A stretch of DNA of 64,000 nucleotides from Phymorhynchus buccinoides (GCA_017654935.2 CM065694.1:2494876-2558875); one strand, 5' to 3'; shown: positions 34,063-47,310, numbered from the stretch's first letter. A program made the numbers and translations. The notes: generated from the sequence alone by a model not told the origin.

Positions 34063-34472
34063 TTATTTGCCGTATGGTCTTATGCTCTAGATGAATTAAT
34101 AATATTAATAAAACCTTGGAAACTGATATGTGCCTTTCTAAAAAAAGAAATAAATAAAGGCACACTATCCTTAAAATATCAAAGATTGCAATATCTGAGG
34201 GGTGTCTTGTTTCGAGTAAACCAGAACAGACAAAAAAAGAGATACCTTAGTCTCTTGGAAAACAAAGCTAGAAAAACCAGCAGAAGTTATAAGCTGGATA
34301 CTATCACAATCCACACAGATTCTCAGCAGAAACAAAATCTTTTCATGAAAGAAAAAAAATATCAATGACCCTCAAGGGATTTTTTTAAATAGAAAGTTGA
34401 TTTCATGCAGATTACATTAGACCAACATTTTTTTTAAATCAGTAAACCAAACGAGAATGAACAATTACTCAC

Positions 34473-34512
34473 TTTCTCTGCATTCATTGTTCTTAAAAGC
34501 CCATCATCCTTC
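34473..34512 (-). CDS. Picalm: Picalm exon 5
   Basis: 40 nt; acceptor CAG at 34513-34515, donor GTGAGT at 34467-34472. Residues 151-164 (G)KDDGLLRTMNAEK match RGADGVMRTMNTEK. Confidence 0.93.
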
Positions 34513-34655
34513 CTGAAACAAAAGGGAGTATGATTAGGTAAAGACTGTCACTTTGATAAGATCTAAACTTACAAATTATTTCCTCACTTCTTGTCAATCA
34601 CACAATAATATTTTTATAGCTGAGATTTTATTATTTTTTAAAATAGCTACAGAGA

Positions 34656-35128
34656 CAGGCATCAGAACAGTCTGAAGTCCAATCCTCTGAAAACCGCGGT
34701 AAAAGGGCCATCAAGATTCCAGACTGAAGAGGGACAACACTGAAATCAGTTCCCAACATCACCAAAAAGGCTTAACCCTTTCGCCGCCAGCCATTTTTCA
34801 GCCACAAAATACCAATAAACTTAACTGGGTAGAGAAAAAAAATGTATCTTCAATATTGTGAATTCCTCTGTGACAAGTATAACATTAGGACTATACTTAC
34901 CTCCCAAAATTAAGAAAATTGGGTCTTCAGATAACAGGCTCTGATTTGATGCCTTTTAGTGACATGGGTGTTAAACCACTGTGGTACATAAATGCGACAT
35001 TGGCAGTGAAAAATCACTTTAAAATGCTATTTAACACAAAGGATAACACTGAATAAAAAGGCAAAACCTCTGACAAGAGAAGCCAGTCCTGTCAGAAATT
35101 CTTAATCCTCTGACAATTCTGATGCCTG
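34656..35128. mobile_element. CAGGCATCAGAA MITE carrying a nested TTAA MITE
   Basis: CAGGCATCAGAACAGTCTGA at the left and ACAATTCTGATGCCTG at the right. Between them, 34772 to about 35013 is a piggyBac-like MITE (TTAACCCTTTCGCCGCCAGC). The related copy at 43957-44240 lacks that insertion. Confidence 0.7.
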
Positions 35129-35229
35129 AGAGACTGGTGGAGAGGACAGGGTCACCCAGCTCCCTGCATGGAGGATCCACCCACTGCCCCAAATAAGCTT
35201 AGCTAAGCCCTAAAGCCTCATCTACTCAC

Positions 35230-35332
35230 CCTCTTTTCACTTTGCAGAAGTCATAAGCCATCTGTCTGTAGGACACAGCTTTTTCGTTCAAATACTTTGC
35301 ATAGCGGCGAATAAATGTGGACATGTCATAGC
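35230..35332 (-). CDS. Picalm: Picalm exon 4
   Basis: 103 nt; acceptor CAG at 35333-35335, donor GTGAGT at 35224-35229. Residues 117-150: [20 protein letters not shown] and [14 protein letters not shown], nearly identical to the ANTH core of vertebrate PICALM. Confidence 0.96.
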
Positions 35333-35340
35333 CTGAAAAA

Positions 35341-35990
35341 ATGCAAAACACAACAGCAGGGTACGCATTGCACCATCAATCTAAGATTCAGACAGACATG
35401 GTTTACAAAATGCAACAGGGTACGCATTGCACCATCAATCTAAGATTCAGACAGACATGGTTTACAAAACACAACAACAGGGTACGCATTGCACCATCAA
35501 TCTAAGATTCAGACAGACATGGTTTACAAAACACAACAACAGGGTACGCATTGCACCATCAATCTAAGATTCAGACAGACATGGTTTACAAAACACAACA
35601 GCAGGGTACACATTGCACCATCAATCTAAGATTCAGACAGACATGGTTTACAAAATGCAACACAACAGGGTACACATTGCACCATCAATCTAAGATTCAG
35701 ACAGACATAGTTTACATAATGCAACACAACAACAGCAGGGTACACATTGCACCATCAATCTAAGATTCAGACAGACATAGTTTACATAATGCAACACAAC
35801 AGGGTACACATTGCACCATCAATCTAAGCTTCAGACAGACATGGTTTACAAAATGCAACACCACAACAGCAGGGTACACATTGCACCATCAATCTAAGAT
35901 TCAGACAGACATGGTTTACAAAACACAACAACAGGGTACGCATTGCACCATCAATCTAAGATTCAGACAGACATAGTTTACAAAATCTTG
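35341..35990. repeat. 60-73-bp tandem repeat, about ten copies, abutting exon 4 acceptor
   Basis: Unit GCATTGCACCATCAATCTAA, GATTCAGACAGACATGGTTT, ACAAAACACAACAGGGTAC, with variable ACAACA linker length. It begins about 8 bp upstream of exon 4, so the branch-point region of intron 3 is repeat-derived. Confidence 0.92.
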
Positions 35991-36129
35991 AAAATGGAAC
36001 ACAAACACTTTTTCCAACACAAATTTAATGATGAACGAAAGTACAGTCATAACATATGCATAACAAGATATTAATAAGAGTAGTAATATTAACCATTAAA
36101 AAAGCTAAGCCTATTGGATTAGCAGCTGA

Positions 36130-37060
36130 AATTGTCTGTGATAGCCATGTATAACTGCATAGGTGCAACTCCCCCAAATGAAAAAAACCTGAAAGGCTGG
36201 GGTCCAGGGACCCATGGCCCCAGCAGGGTACAGAGGCAGAGCCTTGTCGGACGATTCTGGGAGAGATATAACTTAAGAGAGAGATATAACGAGACAGACA
36301 GACAGTTAAAATGATAGACAGAGACAGCTTGATATTGATAAGCCTTGTTAAATTATTACAATGCCTTTGTAAACTTCCAAGTTAGAACAACTACACTAAG
36401 TTCAAAACGCCCCAAATCACTTGTGGTCATTTTTTTTTTTAATGAATTCAAAAACACACCTGAAGATCAGTTTCTGGTAAAATAAAAAATACTGAAATCA
36501 GTAAAAATGAAAGAGTAGCACCCATATAACTGTTCTGATTCAATATCACACATCAGCACTTACATGTCTTGTTTTTTCATCATAATTGCGATCACACCTA
36601 CACAATGGCACCATGGCTGTGTAAACAGGAAGAGAAACATAGCTGCCAACTTTTCCCAAACAAAATCCTGGAGGGGGGTGGGTTTGGGAGGGGGAAGTAT
36701 CCCCCTCCCAGAGCGGGGGTCAGGGGGCTGCGCCCCTGAAGCTGAGAAACTTTTTTCTTCGGCATCATGGCGAGGTTACTTCAATGGCGGCGTGAGACAG
36801 GCCTAAAGACTGCCAAACAAAGGATTGCAGGAGGAAGTAGCCCCCGCTTCCGACATGCGCAGTACGAACTCTGCTCCGCAAAGCTTCCTGAAACCCAGTT
36901 TCGGTTCTCGGGTTTCATATCGTTTCTAAGGTCATTTAAGCTGGAAATTTTGAAATCCGGGAGTTTCACGTGAATTCCGGGAGAGGTGACAAAATCCGGG
37001 AGGGCTTCCCGGATTTACCAGGAGGGTTGGCAGGTATGGAGAAATGAGCGGAAGTAACGA
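36130..37060. mobile_element. Dispersed repeat and TIR element (ATAGCTGCCAAC ends)
   Basis: 36165-36245 holds the GGGGTCCAGGGACCCATGGC family also seen at 19400 and 51490. 36638-37037 begins CATAGCTGCCAACTTTTCCC and ends CAGGAGGGTTGGCAGGTATG, so it has inverted ends. It contains GCGGGGGTCAGGGGGCTGCG and several CCGGGAG motifs. The end motif recurs at 53957-53970 beside the nested ORF there. Confidence 0.5.
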
Positions 37061-37433
37061 TTCAAGGGACATCACTAGAGAGTAGAGTTGATAGCTGACG
37101 ACAGTGTGAAGCTCGGTTCAAACACTGCCTTCTTCTGATTTCTTCTTTTTCTTTGTTTTCCTTCGCACTTGTTCAGTGGAAATGCGGAATGTTTTGCTGC
37201 TGACCGTAACAGCGTAATCGGAGGTCTCAAAACGTAATAATTACTGACAAATCCATAAGGAAAACAGGTCTGCAGTATGCATATAATAACCCCCCAAATA
37301 GTAAATCCCATCTTTTCTGCTTGTTTCTCTTTCCAACTTATGAACGTCCAACACCCTTTCAAACATTTTAATACTTTTTGTTGGTTGTTGGGTGTGGTTT
37401 TGCCGTTTGGTAACACAACAACATAGCAGTTAC

Positions 37434-37509
37434 CTTGGACTCCCCCCTTGTCCACAAAGCCACTGAGGTTAAAGGAGCAGTTGTTGGACGCTAAGTACTG
37501 TGTGAGTCT
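37434..37509 (-). CDS. Picalm: Picalm exon 3
   Basis: 76 nt; acceptor CAG at 37510-37512 after a T-rich tract, donor GTAACT at 37428-37433. Residues 92-116: RLTQYLASNNCSFNLSGFVD then KGGVQ, matching RFIQYLASRNTLFNLSNFLDKSGLQG. Confidence 0.95.
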
Positions 37510-37552
37510 CTGCAACAAAAACACAGGTAAATCGTAAGAAAAAGAAAATGCA

Positions 37553-40500
37553 ACTAAAATCCTACCATTTTCAAGTACACACACACACTTCAGCAACATG
37601 GTAATGAAATGATTTAGAGTATCAGTGAACATCCTCATTAGACAGAACACACATCTTCAGCAAGCAACATGGTAATGAAATGATTTAGAGTATCAGTGAA
37701 CATCCTCATTAGACAGAACTTTGAAATCCTACCATCTTCAAGTACACACACACACTTCAGCAACATGGTAATTAAATGATTTAGAGTATCACTATCAGTG
37801 AACATCGTCATTAGACAGAACTTTGAAATCCTACCATCTTCAAGTACACACACACACTTCAGCAACATGGTAATTAAATGATTTAGAGTATCACTATCAG
37901 TGAACATCCTCATTAGACAGAACTTTGAAATCCTACCATTTTCAAGTACACACACACACTTCAGCAACATGGTAATTAAATGATTTAGAGTATCACTATC
38001 AGTGAACATCCTCATTAGACAGAACTTTGAAATCCTACCATCTTCAAGTACACACACACACTTCAGCAACATGGTAATTAAATGATTTAGAGTATCACTA
38101 TCAGTGAACATCGTCATTAGACAGAACTTTGAAATCCTACCATCTTCAAGTACACACACACACTTCAGCAACATGGTAATTAAATGATTTAGAGTATCAC
38201 TATCAGTGAACATCGTCATTAGACAGAACTTTGAAATCCTACCATCTTCAAGTACACACACACACTTCAGCAACATGGTAATTAAATGATTTAGAGTATC
38301 ACTATCAGTGAACATCGTCATTAGACAGAACTTTGAAATCCTACCATCTTCAAGTACACACACACACTTCAGCAACATGGTAATGAAATGATTTAGAGTA
38401 TCACTATCAGTGAACATCGTCATTAGACAGAACTTTGAAATCCTACCATCTTCAAGTACACACACACACTTCAGCAACATGGTAATTAAATGATTTAGAG
38501 TATCACTATCAGTGAACATCCTCATTAGACAGAACTTTGAAATCCTACCATCTTCAAGTACACACACACACTTCAGCAACATGGTAATTAAATGATTTAG
38601 AGTATCACTATCAGTGAACATCGTCATTAGACAGAACTTTGAAATCCTACCATCTTCAAGTACACACACACACTTCAGCAACATGGTAATGAAATGATTT
38701 AGAGTATCACTATCAGTGAACATCGTCATTAGACAGAACTTTGAAATCCTACCATCTTCAAGTACACACACACACTTCAGCAACATGGTAATGAAATGAT
38801 TTAGAGTATCACTATCAGTGAACATCGTCATTAGACAGAACTTTGAAATCCTACCATCTTCAAGTACACACACACACTTCAGCAACATGGTAATTAAATG
38901 ATTTAGAGTATCACTATCAGTGAACATCGTCATTAGACAGAACTTTGAAATCCTACCATCTTCAAGTACACACACACACTTCAGCAACATGGTAATGAAA
39001 TGATTTAGAGTATCACTATCAGTGAACATCGTCATTAGACAGAACTTTGAAATCCTACCATCTTCAAGTACACACACACACTTCAGCAACATGGTAATGA
39101 AATGATTTAGAGTATCACTATCAGTGAACATCGTCATTAGACAGAACTTTGAAATCCTACCATCTTCAAGTACACACACACACTTCAGCAACATGGTAAT
39201 GAAATGATTTAGAGTATCACTATCAGTGAACATCGTCATTAGACAGAACTTTGAAATCCTACCATCTTCAAGTACACACACACACTTCAGCAACATGGTA
39301 ATGAAATGATTTAGAGTATCACTATCAGTGAACATCGTCATTAGACAGAACTTTGAAATCCTACCATCTTCAAGTACACACACACACTTCAGCAACATGG
39401 TAATGAAATGATTTAGAGTATCACTATCAGTGAACATCCTCATTAGACAGAACTTTGAAATCCTACCATCTTCAAGTACACACACACACTTCAGCAACAT
39501 GGTAATTAAATGATTTAGAGTATCACTATCAGTGAACATCGTCATTAGACAGAACTTTGAAATCCTACCATCTTCAAGTACACACACACTTCAGCAACAT
39601 GGTAATTAAATGATTTAGAGTATCACTATCAGTGAACATCGTCATTAGACAGAACTTTGAAATCCTACCATCTTCAAGTACACACACACTTCAGCAACAT
39701 GGTAATTAAATGATTTAGAGTATCACTATCAGTGAACATCGTCATTAGACAGAACTTTGAAATCCTACCATCTTCAAGTACACACACACACTTCAGCAAC
39801 ATGGTAATTAAATGATTTAGAGTATCACTATCAGTGAACATCGTCATTAGACAGAACTTTGAAATCCTACCATCTTCAAGTACACACACACACTTCAGCA
39901 ACATGGTAATTAAATGATTTAGAGTATCACTATCAGTGAACATCGTCATTAGACAGAACTTTGAAATCCTACCATCTTCAAGTACACACACACACTTCAG
40001 CAACATGGTAATTAAATGATTTAGAGTATCACTATCAGTGAACATCGTCATTAGACAGAACTTTGAAATCCTACCATCTTCAAGTACACACACACACTTC
40101 AGCAACATGGTAATTAAATGATTTAGAGTATCACTATCAGTGAACATCGTCATTAGACAGAACTTTGAAATCCTACCATCTTCAAGTACACACACACACT
40201 TCAGCAACATGGTAATTAAATGATTTAGAGTATCACTATCAGTGAACATCGTCATTAGACAGAACTTTGAAATCCTACCATCTTCAAGTACACACACACT
40301 TCAGCAACATGGTAATTAAATGATTTAGAGTATCACTATCAGTGAACATCCTCATTAGACAGAACTTTGAAATCCTACCATCTTCAAGTACACACACACA
40401 CTTCAGCAACATGGTAATTAAATGATTTAGAGTATCACTATCAGTGAACATCGTCATTAGACAGAACTTTGAAATCCTACCATCTTCAAGTACACACACA

Positions 40501-43500
40501 CACTTCAGCAACATGGTAATTAAATGATTTAGAGTATCACTATCAGTGAACATCGTCATTAGACAGAACTTTGAAATCCTACCATCAAGTACACACACAC
40601 ACTTCAGCAACATGGTAATTAAATGATTTAGAGTATCACTATCAGTGAACATCCTCATTAGACAGAACTTTGAAATCCTACCATCTTCAAGTACACACAC
40701 ACACTTCAGCAACATGGTAATTAAATGATTTAGAGTATCACTATCAGTGAACATCGTCATTAGACAGAACTTTGAAATCCTACCATCTTCAAGTACACAC
40801 ACACACTTCAGCAACATGGTAATTAAATGATTTAGAGTATCACTATCAGTGAACATCCTCATTAGACAGAACTTTGAAATCCTACCATCTTCAAGTACAC
40901 ACACACTTCAGCAACATGGTAATTAAATGATTTAGAGTATCACTATCAGTGAACATCGTCATTAGACAGAACTTTGAAATCCTACCATCTTCAAGTACAC
41001 ACACACACTTCAGCAACATGGTAATTAAATGATTTAGAGTATCACTATCAGTGAACATCGTCATTAGACAGAACTTTGAAATCCTACCATCTTCAAGTAC
41101 ACACACACACTTCAGCAACATGGTAATTAAATGATTTAGAGTATCACTATCAGTGAACATCGTCATTAGACAGAACTTTGAAATCCTACCATCTTCAAGT
41201 ACACACACACACTTCAGCAACATGGTAATGAAATGATTTAGAGTATCACTATCAGTGAACATCGTCATTAGACAGAACTTTGAAATCCTACCATCTTCAA
41301 GTACACATACACACTTCAGCAACATGGTAATTAAATGATTTAGAGTATCACTATCAGTGAACATCGTCATTAGACAGAACTTTGAAATCCTACCATCTTC
41401 AAGTACACACACACACTTCAGCAACATGGTAATTAAATGATTTAGAGTATCACTATCAGTGAACATCGTCATTAGACAGAACTTTGAAATCCTACCATCT
41501 TCAAGTACACACACACACTTCAGCAACATGGTAATTAAATGATTTAGAGTATCACTATCAGTGAACATCCTCATTAGACAGAACTTTGAAATCCTACCAT
41601 CTTCAAGTACACACACACACTTCAGCAACATGGTAATTAAATGATTTAGAGTATCACTATCAGTGAACATCGTCATTAGACAGAACTTTGAAATCCTACC
41701 ATCTTCAAGTACACACACACACTTCAGCAACATGGTAATTAAATGATTTAGAGTATCACTATCAGTGAACATCGTCATTAGACAGAACTTTGAAATCCTA
41801 CCATCTTCAAGTACACACACACTTCAGCAACATGGTAATTAAATGATTTAGAGTATCACTATCAGTGAACATCCTCATTAGACAGAACTTTGAAATCCTA
41901 CCATCTTCAAGTACACACACACACTTCAGCAACATGGTAATTAAATGATTTAGAGTATCACTATCAGTGAACATCGTCATTAGACAGAACTTTGAAATCC
42001 TACCATCTTCAAGTACACACACACACTTCAGCAACATGGTAATTAAATGATTTAGAGTATCACTATCAGTGAACATCGTCATTAGACAGAACTTTGAAAT
42101 CCTACCATCAAGTACACACACACACTTCAGCAACATGGTAATTAAATGATTTAGAGTATCACTATCAGTGAACATCCTCATTAGACAGAACTTTGAAATC
42201 CTACCATTTTCAAGTACACACACACACTTCAGCAACATGGTAATTAAATGATTTAGAGTATCACTATCAGTGAACATCGTCATTAGACAGAACTTTGAAA
42301 TCCTACCATCTTCAAGTACACACACACACTTCAGCAACATGGTAATTAAATGATTTAGAGTATCACTATCAGTGAACATCCTCATTAGACAGAACTTTGA
42401 AATCCTACCATCTTCAAGTACACACACACTTCAGCAACATGGTAATTAAATGATTTAGAGTATCACTATCAGTGAACATCGTCATTAGACAGAACTTTGA
42501 AATCCTACCATCTTCAAGTACACACACACACTTCAGCAACATGGTAATTAAATGATTTAGAGTATCACTATCAGTGAACATCGTCATTAGACAGAACTTT
42601 GAAATCCTACCATCTTCAAGTACACACACACACTTCAGCAACATGGTAATTAAATGATTTAGAGTATCACTATCAGTGAACATCGTCATTAGACAGAACT
42701 TTGAAATCCTACCATCTTCAAGTACACACACACACTTCAGCAACATGGTAATGAAATGATTTAGAGTATCACTATCAGTGAACATCGTCATTAGACAGAA
42801 CTTTGAAATCCTACCATCTTCAAGTACACATACACACTTCAGCAACATGGTAATTAAATGATTTAGAGTATCACTATCAGTGAACATCGTCATTAGACAG
42901 AACTTTGAAATCCTACCATCTTCAAGTACACACACACACTTCAGCAACATGGTAATTAAATGATTTAGAGTATCACTATCAGTGAACATCGTCATTAGAC
43001 AGAACTTTGAAATCCTACCATCTTCAAGTACACACACACTTCAGCAACATGGTAATTAAATGATTTAGAGTATCACTATCAGTGAACATCCTCATTAGAC
43101 AGAACTTTGAAATCCTACCATCTTCAAGTACACACACACACTTCAGCAACATGGTAATTAAATGATTTAGAGTATCACTATCAGTGAACATCGTCATTAG
43201 ACAGAACTTTGAAATCCTACCATCTTCAAGTACACACACACACTTCAGCAACATGGTAATTAAATGATTTAGAGTATCACTATCAGTGAACATCGTCATT
43301 AGACAGAACTTTGAAATCCTACCATCAAGTACACACACACACTTCAGCAACATGGTAATTAAATGATTTAGAGTATCACTATCAGTGAACATCCTCATTA
43401 GACAGAACTTTGAAATCCTACCATCTTCAAGTACACACACACACTTCAGCAACATGGTAATTAAATGATTTAGAGTATCACTATCAGTGAACATCGTCAT

Positions 43501-43730
43501 TAGACAGAACTTTGAAATCCTACCATCTTCAAGTACACACACACACTTCAGCAACATGGTAATGAAATGATTTAGAGTATCACTATCAGTGAACATCCTC
43601 ATTAGACAGAACTTTGAAATCCTACCATCTTCAAGTACACACACACACTTCAGCTCTTTTGTCGCATGGTAATTAAATGATTTAGAGTATCACTATCAGT
43701 GAACATCCTCATTAGACAGAACTTTGAAAT
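37553..43730. repeat. 102-bp satellite-like array, about 60 copies, with higher-order structure
   Basis: Unit of 102 bp: CTTCAGCAACATGGTAATTA, AATGATTTAGAGTATCACTA, TCAGTGAACATCGTCATTAG, ACAGAACTTTGAAATCCTAC, CATCTTCAAGTACACACACA. Variants are TTA/TGA, CGTC/CCTC, TCTTC/TTTTC, a TTC deletion and shorter CA tracts. Blocks with the TTC deletion recur at 40284-40904, 41807-42427 and 43024-43644. As 102 = 3 x 34, the minus strand stays open for up to 649 codons (CVLEDGRISKFCLM), which I do not accept as coding. It fills most of Picalm intron 2 and starts about 45 bp upstream of exon 3. Confidence 0.95.
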
Positions 43731-43956
43731 TGGAAAAAAAGGAAGCAACAGAAATGTGAGATGATATAAAAAAATATTATATATATGTGCCTCTAACTCT
43801 GCTTAAGATGATTAATTGATTTTAGTTTTTTGGGGCATGTTAATAACTTGACTTGAGTGAAACAATCACACTATGCATCAGCACATTTAACCCTTTCAAC
43901 AATGACTTACAAAGCCTAATTTTTTGCTATTCTTTTGTTGTTGCTTTGTTTTGTTT

Positions 43957-44240
43957 CAGGCATCAGAAATGTCAATAGTCCAATCCTCTGAAAACCACAG
44001 AAAAGGGGCAATCAAGGCGATACGTAGCAGAGAGCGAACTCCAAAATCAGTTCCAAACATGACCCTCCCCCCAAATTTTTTTTATAGGAATAATTCATAG
44101 AGGAATTACTTTAAAATGTTATCTGACACTCACGATTACCATCAGAAACAATGGCAAAATCTTTGCCACCACAAACAAATCCTCTGCCAGAAATGTTCAA
44201 TCCTCTTAAATTGGCAACCCCTCTGACAATTCTGATGCCC
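43957..44240. mobile_element. CAGGCATCAGAA MITE, copy without nested insertion
   Basis: CAGGCATCAGAAATGTCAAT at the left and ACAATTCTGATGCC at the right; interior CCAATCCTCTGAAAACCACA shared with 34656-35128. Confidence 0.65.
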
Positions 44241-44974
44241 AGGTACAGTTTTCCCTTCTATTTAATGGAAAGACGCTGTTCCAGTCATAGTTCTATCAAG
44301 ATTTTCTTATTGTATGTGCACTAAATATCATGATATGAAAACAAGTAATACAAGAACAACCACTATCATTATGCATACTCGTCACCAAGCTGACAGGGAT
44401 GTCCAAAGGTCCAGGACATAAAACCAACTTACATAGTCCTTCCTATTAAAACTAAAAATGTCCTATTGTGTTCCTCCCTGTCAGGACAAATGTCTTATTG
44501 GAATTTAACACAAGCAGACTTTTGTCCTATTGATTTCTGCAAGAGCCAGGACATTTTATTTGATTGATGTTGTTTCAGGACAGTTTGTCCTAAACTCCTA
44601 TCACACTTCAGTGCATCACTTATTCACTGCAATCACTGAATCAGAATGTATGTTTGAAAGACAATTGTACCAGACAATGACAGAGGTAAGCATACGATGA
44701 AATGCATTCACACCAGAGAATGAAATAGTGAGGCCAAGAGAGGAGATAGCGAAACTGAACGAAGGGGGAATACTCTCTAATTAACTCCCCTCCACCAAAG
44801 ACTAATCATCTAGCAATGCGTGGGTCAGAACCAAAGTGAGACAAGTGATTGGCATCATAATCAATTTTGGTGGAGGGGAGTTAATTAGAAAGAGACTTTT
44901 CCCTCTTTGTTCAATTTTGTTAACACCAGCGCTGTGCAAACAGCAGATGCATGTATTACATTTTATTTGTCTAC
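44241..44974. other. Intron 2 sequence, minor fold-back
   Basis: AATTAACTCCCCTCCACCAA (44780) and TTGGTGGAGGGGAGTTAATT (44868) are inverted copies about 110 bp apart with GAAGGGGGAATACTCTC flanks, probably a small MITE. Rest is plain intron. Confidence 0.45.
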
Positions 44975-45482
44975 CTCATTGCCGTAGTTGATGAGGTTGT
45001 GGATGGTGATGAGGGACTTGTACACCACCACCCAGTTGATGTGCTGCGTTCGCTCTATCACACACACACACACTGACCTCATTGCCGTAGTTGATGAGGT
45101 TGTGAATGGTGATCAGGGACTTGTACACCACCACCCAGTTGCTGTGCTGCGTTCGCTCTATCACACACACACAAACTGACCTCATTGCCGTAGTTGATGA
45201 GGTTGTGAATGGTGATGAGGGACTTGTACACCACCACCCAGTTGCTGTGCTGCGTTCGCTCTATCACACACACACACACTGACCTCATTGCCGTAGTTGA
45301 TGAGGTTGTGGATGGTGATGAGGGACTTGTACACCACCACCCAGTTGCTGTGCTGCGTTCGCTCTATCACACACACACACACACTGACCTCATTGCCATA
45401 GTTGATGAGGTTGTGGATGGTAATGAGGGACTTGTACACCACCACCCAGTTGCTGTGCTGAGATCGTTCTATCACACACACA
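44975..45482 (-). repeat. Picalm: Five extra copies of the Picalm exon 2 tail with donor sites
   Basis: The last 80 bp of exon 2 (coding [21 protein letters not shown]), its GT donor and a (TG)n tract recur at about 103-107-bp spacing; exon-end bases are at 44975, 45078, 45181, 45284 and 45389, plus the real one at 45496. Four extra donors read GTCAGT and the most distal reads GTAGAC. A TG-rich tract followed by ATAG precedes each copy and could act as an acceptor. A copy spliced in this way would be 80 nt, out of frame. Confidence 0.9.
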
Positions 45483-45495
45483 CACACACACTGAC

Positions 45496-45638
45496 CTCAT
45501 TGCCGTAGTTGATGAGGTTGTGGATGGTGATGAGGGACTTGTAGACCACCACCCAGTTGTTGTGCTGCGTTCGCTCTATCAGCAGGTCCGCTAGCTGGGG
45601 AATGGACACGTTGGGTTCATTGGTGCAATGCACCAAAT
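45496..45638 (-). CDS. Picalm: Picalm exon 2
   Basis: 143 nt; acceptor CAG at 45639-45641, donor GTCAGT at 45490-45495. Residues 44-91: [48 protein letters not shown]. The copy joined to the only acceptor is taken as the true exon; the next five copies downstream are partial. Confidence 0.94.
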
Positions 45639-45686
45639 CTGAAAGCAATAACATTAACAACCACAGTGTCGAGTGTGCGCGCACAG

Positions 45687-46130
45687 GACTGACTACCCCC
45701 TGTTGCAGTTTCCAGGGACAAACTGCTTAAAAACCAGGGACAGGGACTTATTTCCAGGGACAAACATCGCAATGTCATGTATCATGAAATATATTATCAT
45801 ATTTATGTGATCCAACAAAATTTCTTTGACTCTGGATATTTTGGGTCGTCTTTTTGTTGCTTTTTGGTGCCATCATGCTTCTATATTCAACATCTTTTGG
45901 CATTCAGTAACCCAACAGAAAGAAAATTTGAACAATGACTGTGTGGGTTTTGGGTTGTCCTGTGTTTAATAGTAAGGTTAGCTAACAAGACAAATGACTG
46001 CTCTACAAAATTTTGATTCTCCTCAGTTTCTAGGGACGCTAAGTGGAAGGATTCCAGGGACATGGTGCTCATTTTAACCGTTTCCAGTGACAAATATCCC
46101 TGAGGGGTGGGGGTTAGGCAACCCTGCATG
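45687..46130. mobile_element. Possible DNA element with CAGGGACAAA repeats
   Basis: CAGGACTGACTACCCCCTGT at the left and GTTAGGCAACCCTG at the right look like imperfect ends. The motif TTTCCAGGGACAAA occurs three times. The boundaries are weak. Confidence 0.35.
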
Positions 46131-47310
46131 CATGCTCACATACAATCACATAAAAATCGCTAATTTAGTCATTAATTTTATAATCTAGGGATTAATAAAA
46201 CTAATTTCGTCAAAAGTAATGTTTGATTAATAATATAATAATAATTTACTCCTTTGCCTGTTTTGGTTAATTAGAATGTATTCACTGTCATAGTGTAATG
46301 CATATGAAGAAGCAAACCATCATTCCACCATACTTGGCAGTTTTTTTAAACAACACAGAAAAGGAAGGAAGGGGATGTACAGGGATCACAGTCAAGAGGG
46401 ATGACAACAAAGCAGACATTTTAGCATTTAAATTTATCTTTTCCTAACTCATAAACAGTCTTACTCTTAGACAAAACAAATGTGTATTATACAGCACCTA
46501 AGCCGGAGTAAAGGATTTTTTTTGGTCATACAAGCTGACTTAATTTACAAACTAAGGAAAGCTTTGAACACGCATACACACACACACAAGATAACGATTA
46601 ACAAAATAATAAAGTATTTTTACTTAGACTTTTGACACACACAGTGACACACACACACACACATATATACATACACACACACGTGTACACACAAACACAT
46701 GTCTAACATCACGAGAAGTGGATAGACGCTAAAATGAAAGACACACACACACACACATACACCGTAAGTGAGTAACACAAACACACACACAGTTACAAAT
46801 ATATGAAATACACATGTATAATAGTGATACAATTTACTCAAACAAACTTACAAAGACACACACACACAACAAAAACAATACAGCCCAGATGGCAGGTAAC
46901 AAAATTAAAAAAAGCTCTGTCCTCAGTAAAGCCGTTTCTAAAAATACACGCTCCTTCTCCTCTTCGCTCTTGGAATACAGACAGCACACTGGCATTTTCT
47001 GTAGCAAGTGCTCTTCAAAGGGCCACAGCATCTTCTTAATCTTAGCAGGTCTTCTGCTGACAGAATGAAACAGATAGGGCCTAGTGGGTGTTTCTAAAGA
47101 AAGCTCATCAGCTCAGCACACTCTCTCTGCCCGTGTTTATCACTTGGCACCGCTTCAAATGCACTGGCCTTCATCAAGTGCTGCTCTTAGTTTCAGTCAG
47201 TGCTGTTTACAACAGTGCTTCGAGGAAGCTATACTGCTGGTGTTATCTAAAAGAGGTCATTGGCGATTCCCTCCAATGATCCATTGGTTCATTATAGCAA
47301 AATCCATGTT
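46131..47310. other. Picalm intron 1, CA-rich stretch
   Basis: Short (CA)n tracts at 46570-46800. No exon found. Confidence 0.4.

Noticed and set aside
33181..34165. A ladder of 70-codon minus ORFs
   Set aside because: Each is the same 86-bp unit read in shifting frame; not genes.
37638..43644. Long minus-strand ORFs of 206-649 codons (CVLEDGRISKFCLM repeats) as a repetitive protein gene
   Set aside because: The unit is 102 bp, so any stop-free unit gives a long ORF. The common unit variants are nonsynonymous (L/F, T/R, D/N), there is no start or splice context, and frames break at CA-length changes.
45209..45508. Plus-strand ORF with [16 protein letters not shown] repeats
   Set aside because: Antisense of the duplicated exon 2 tails.
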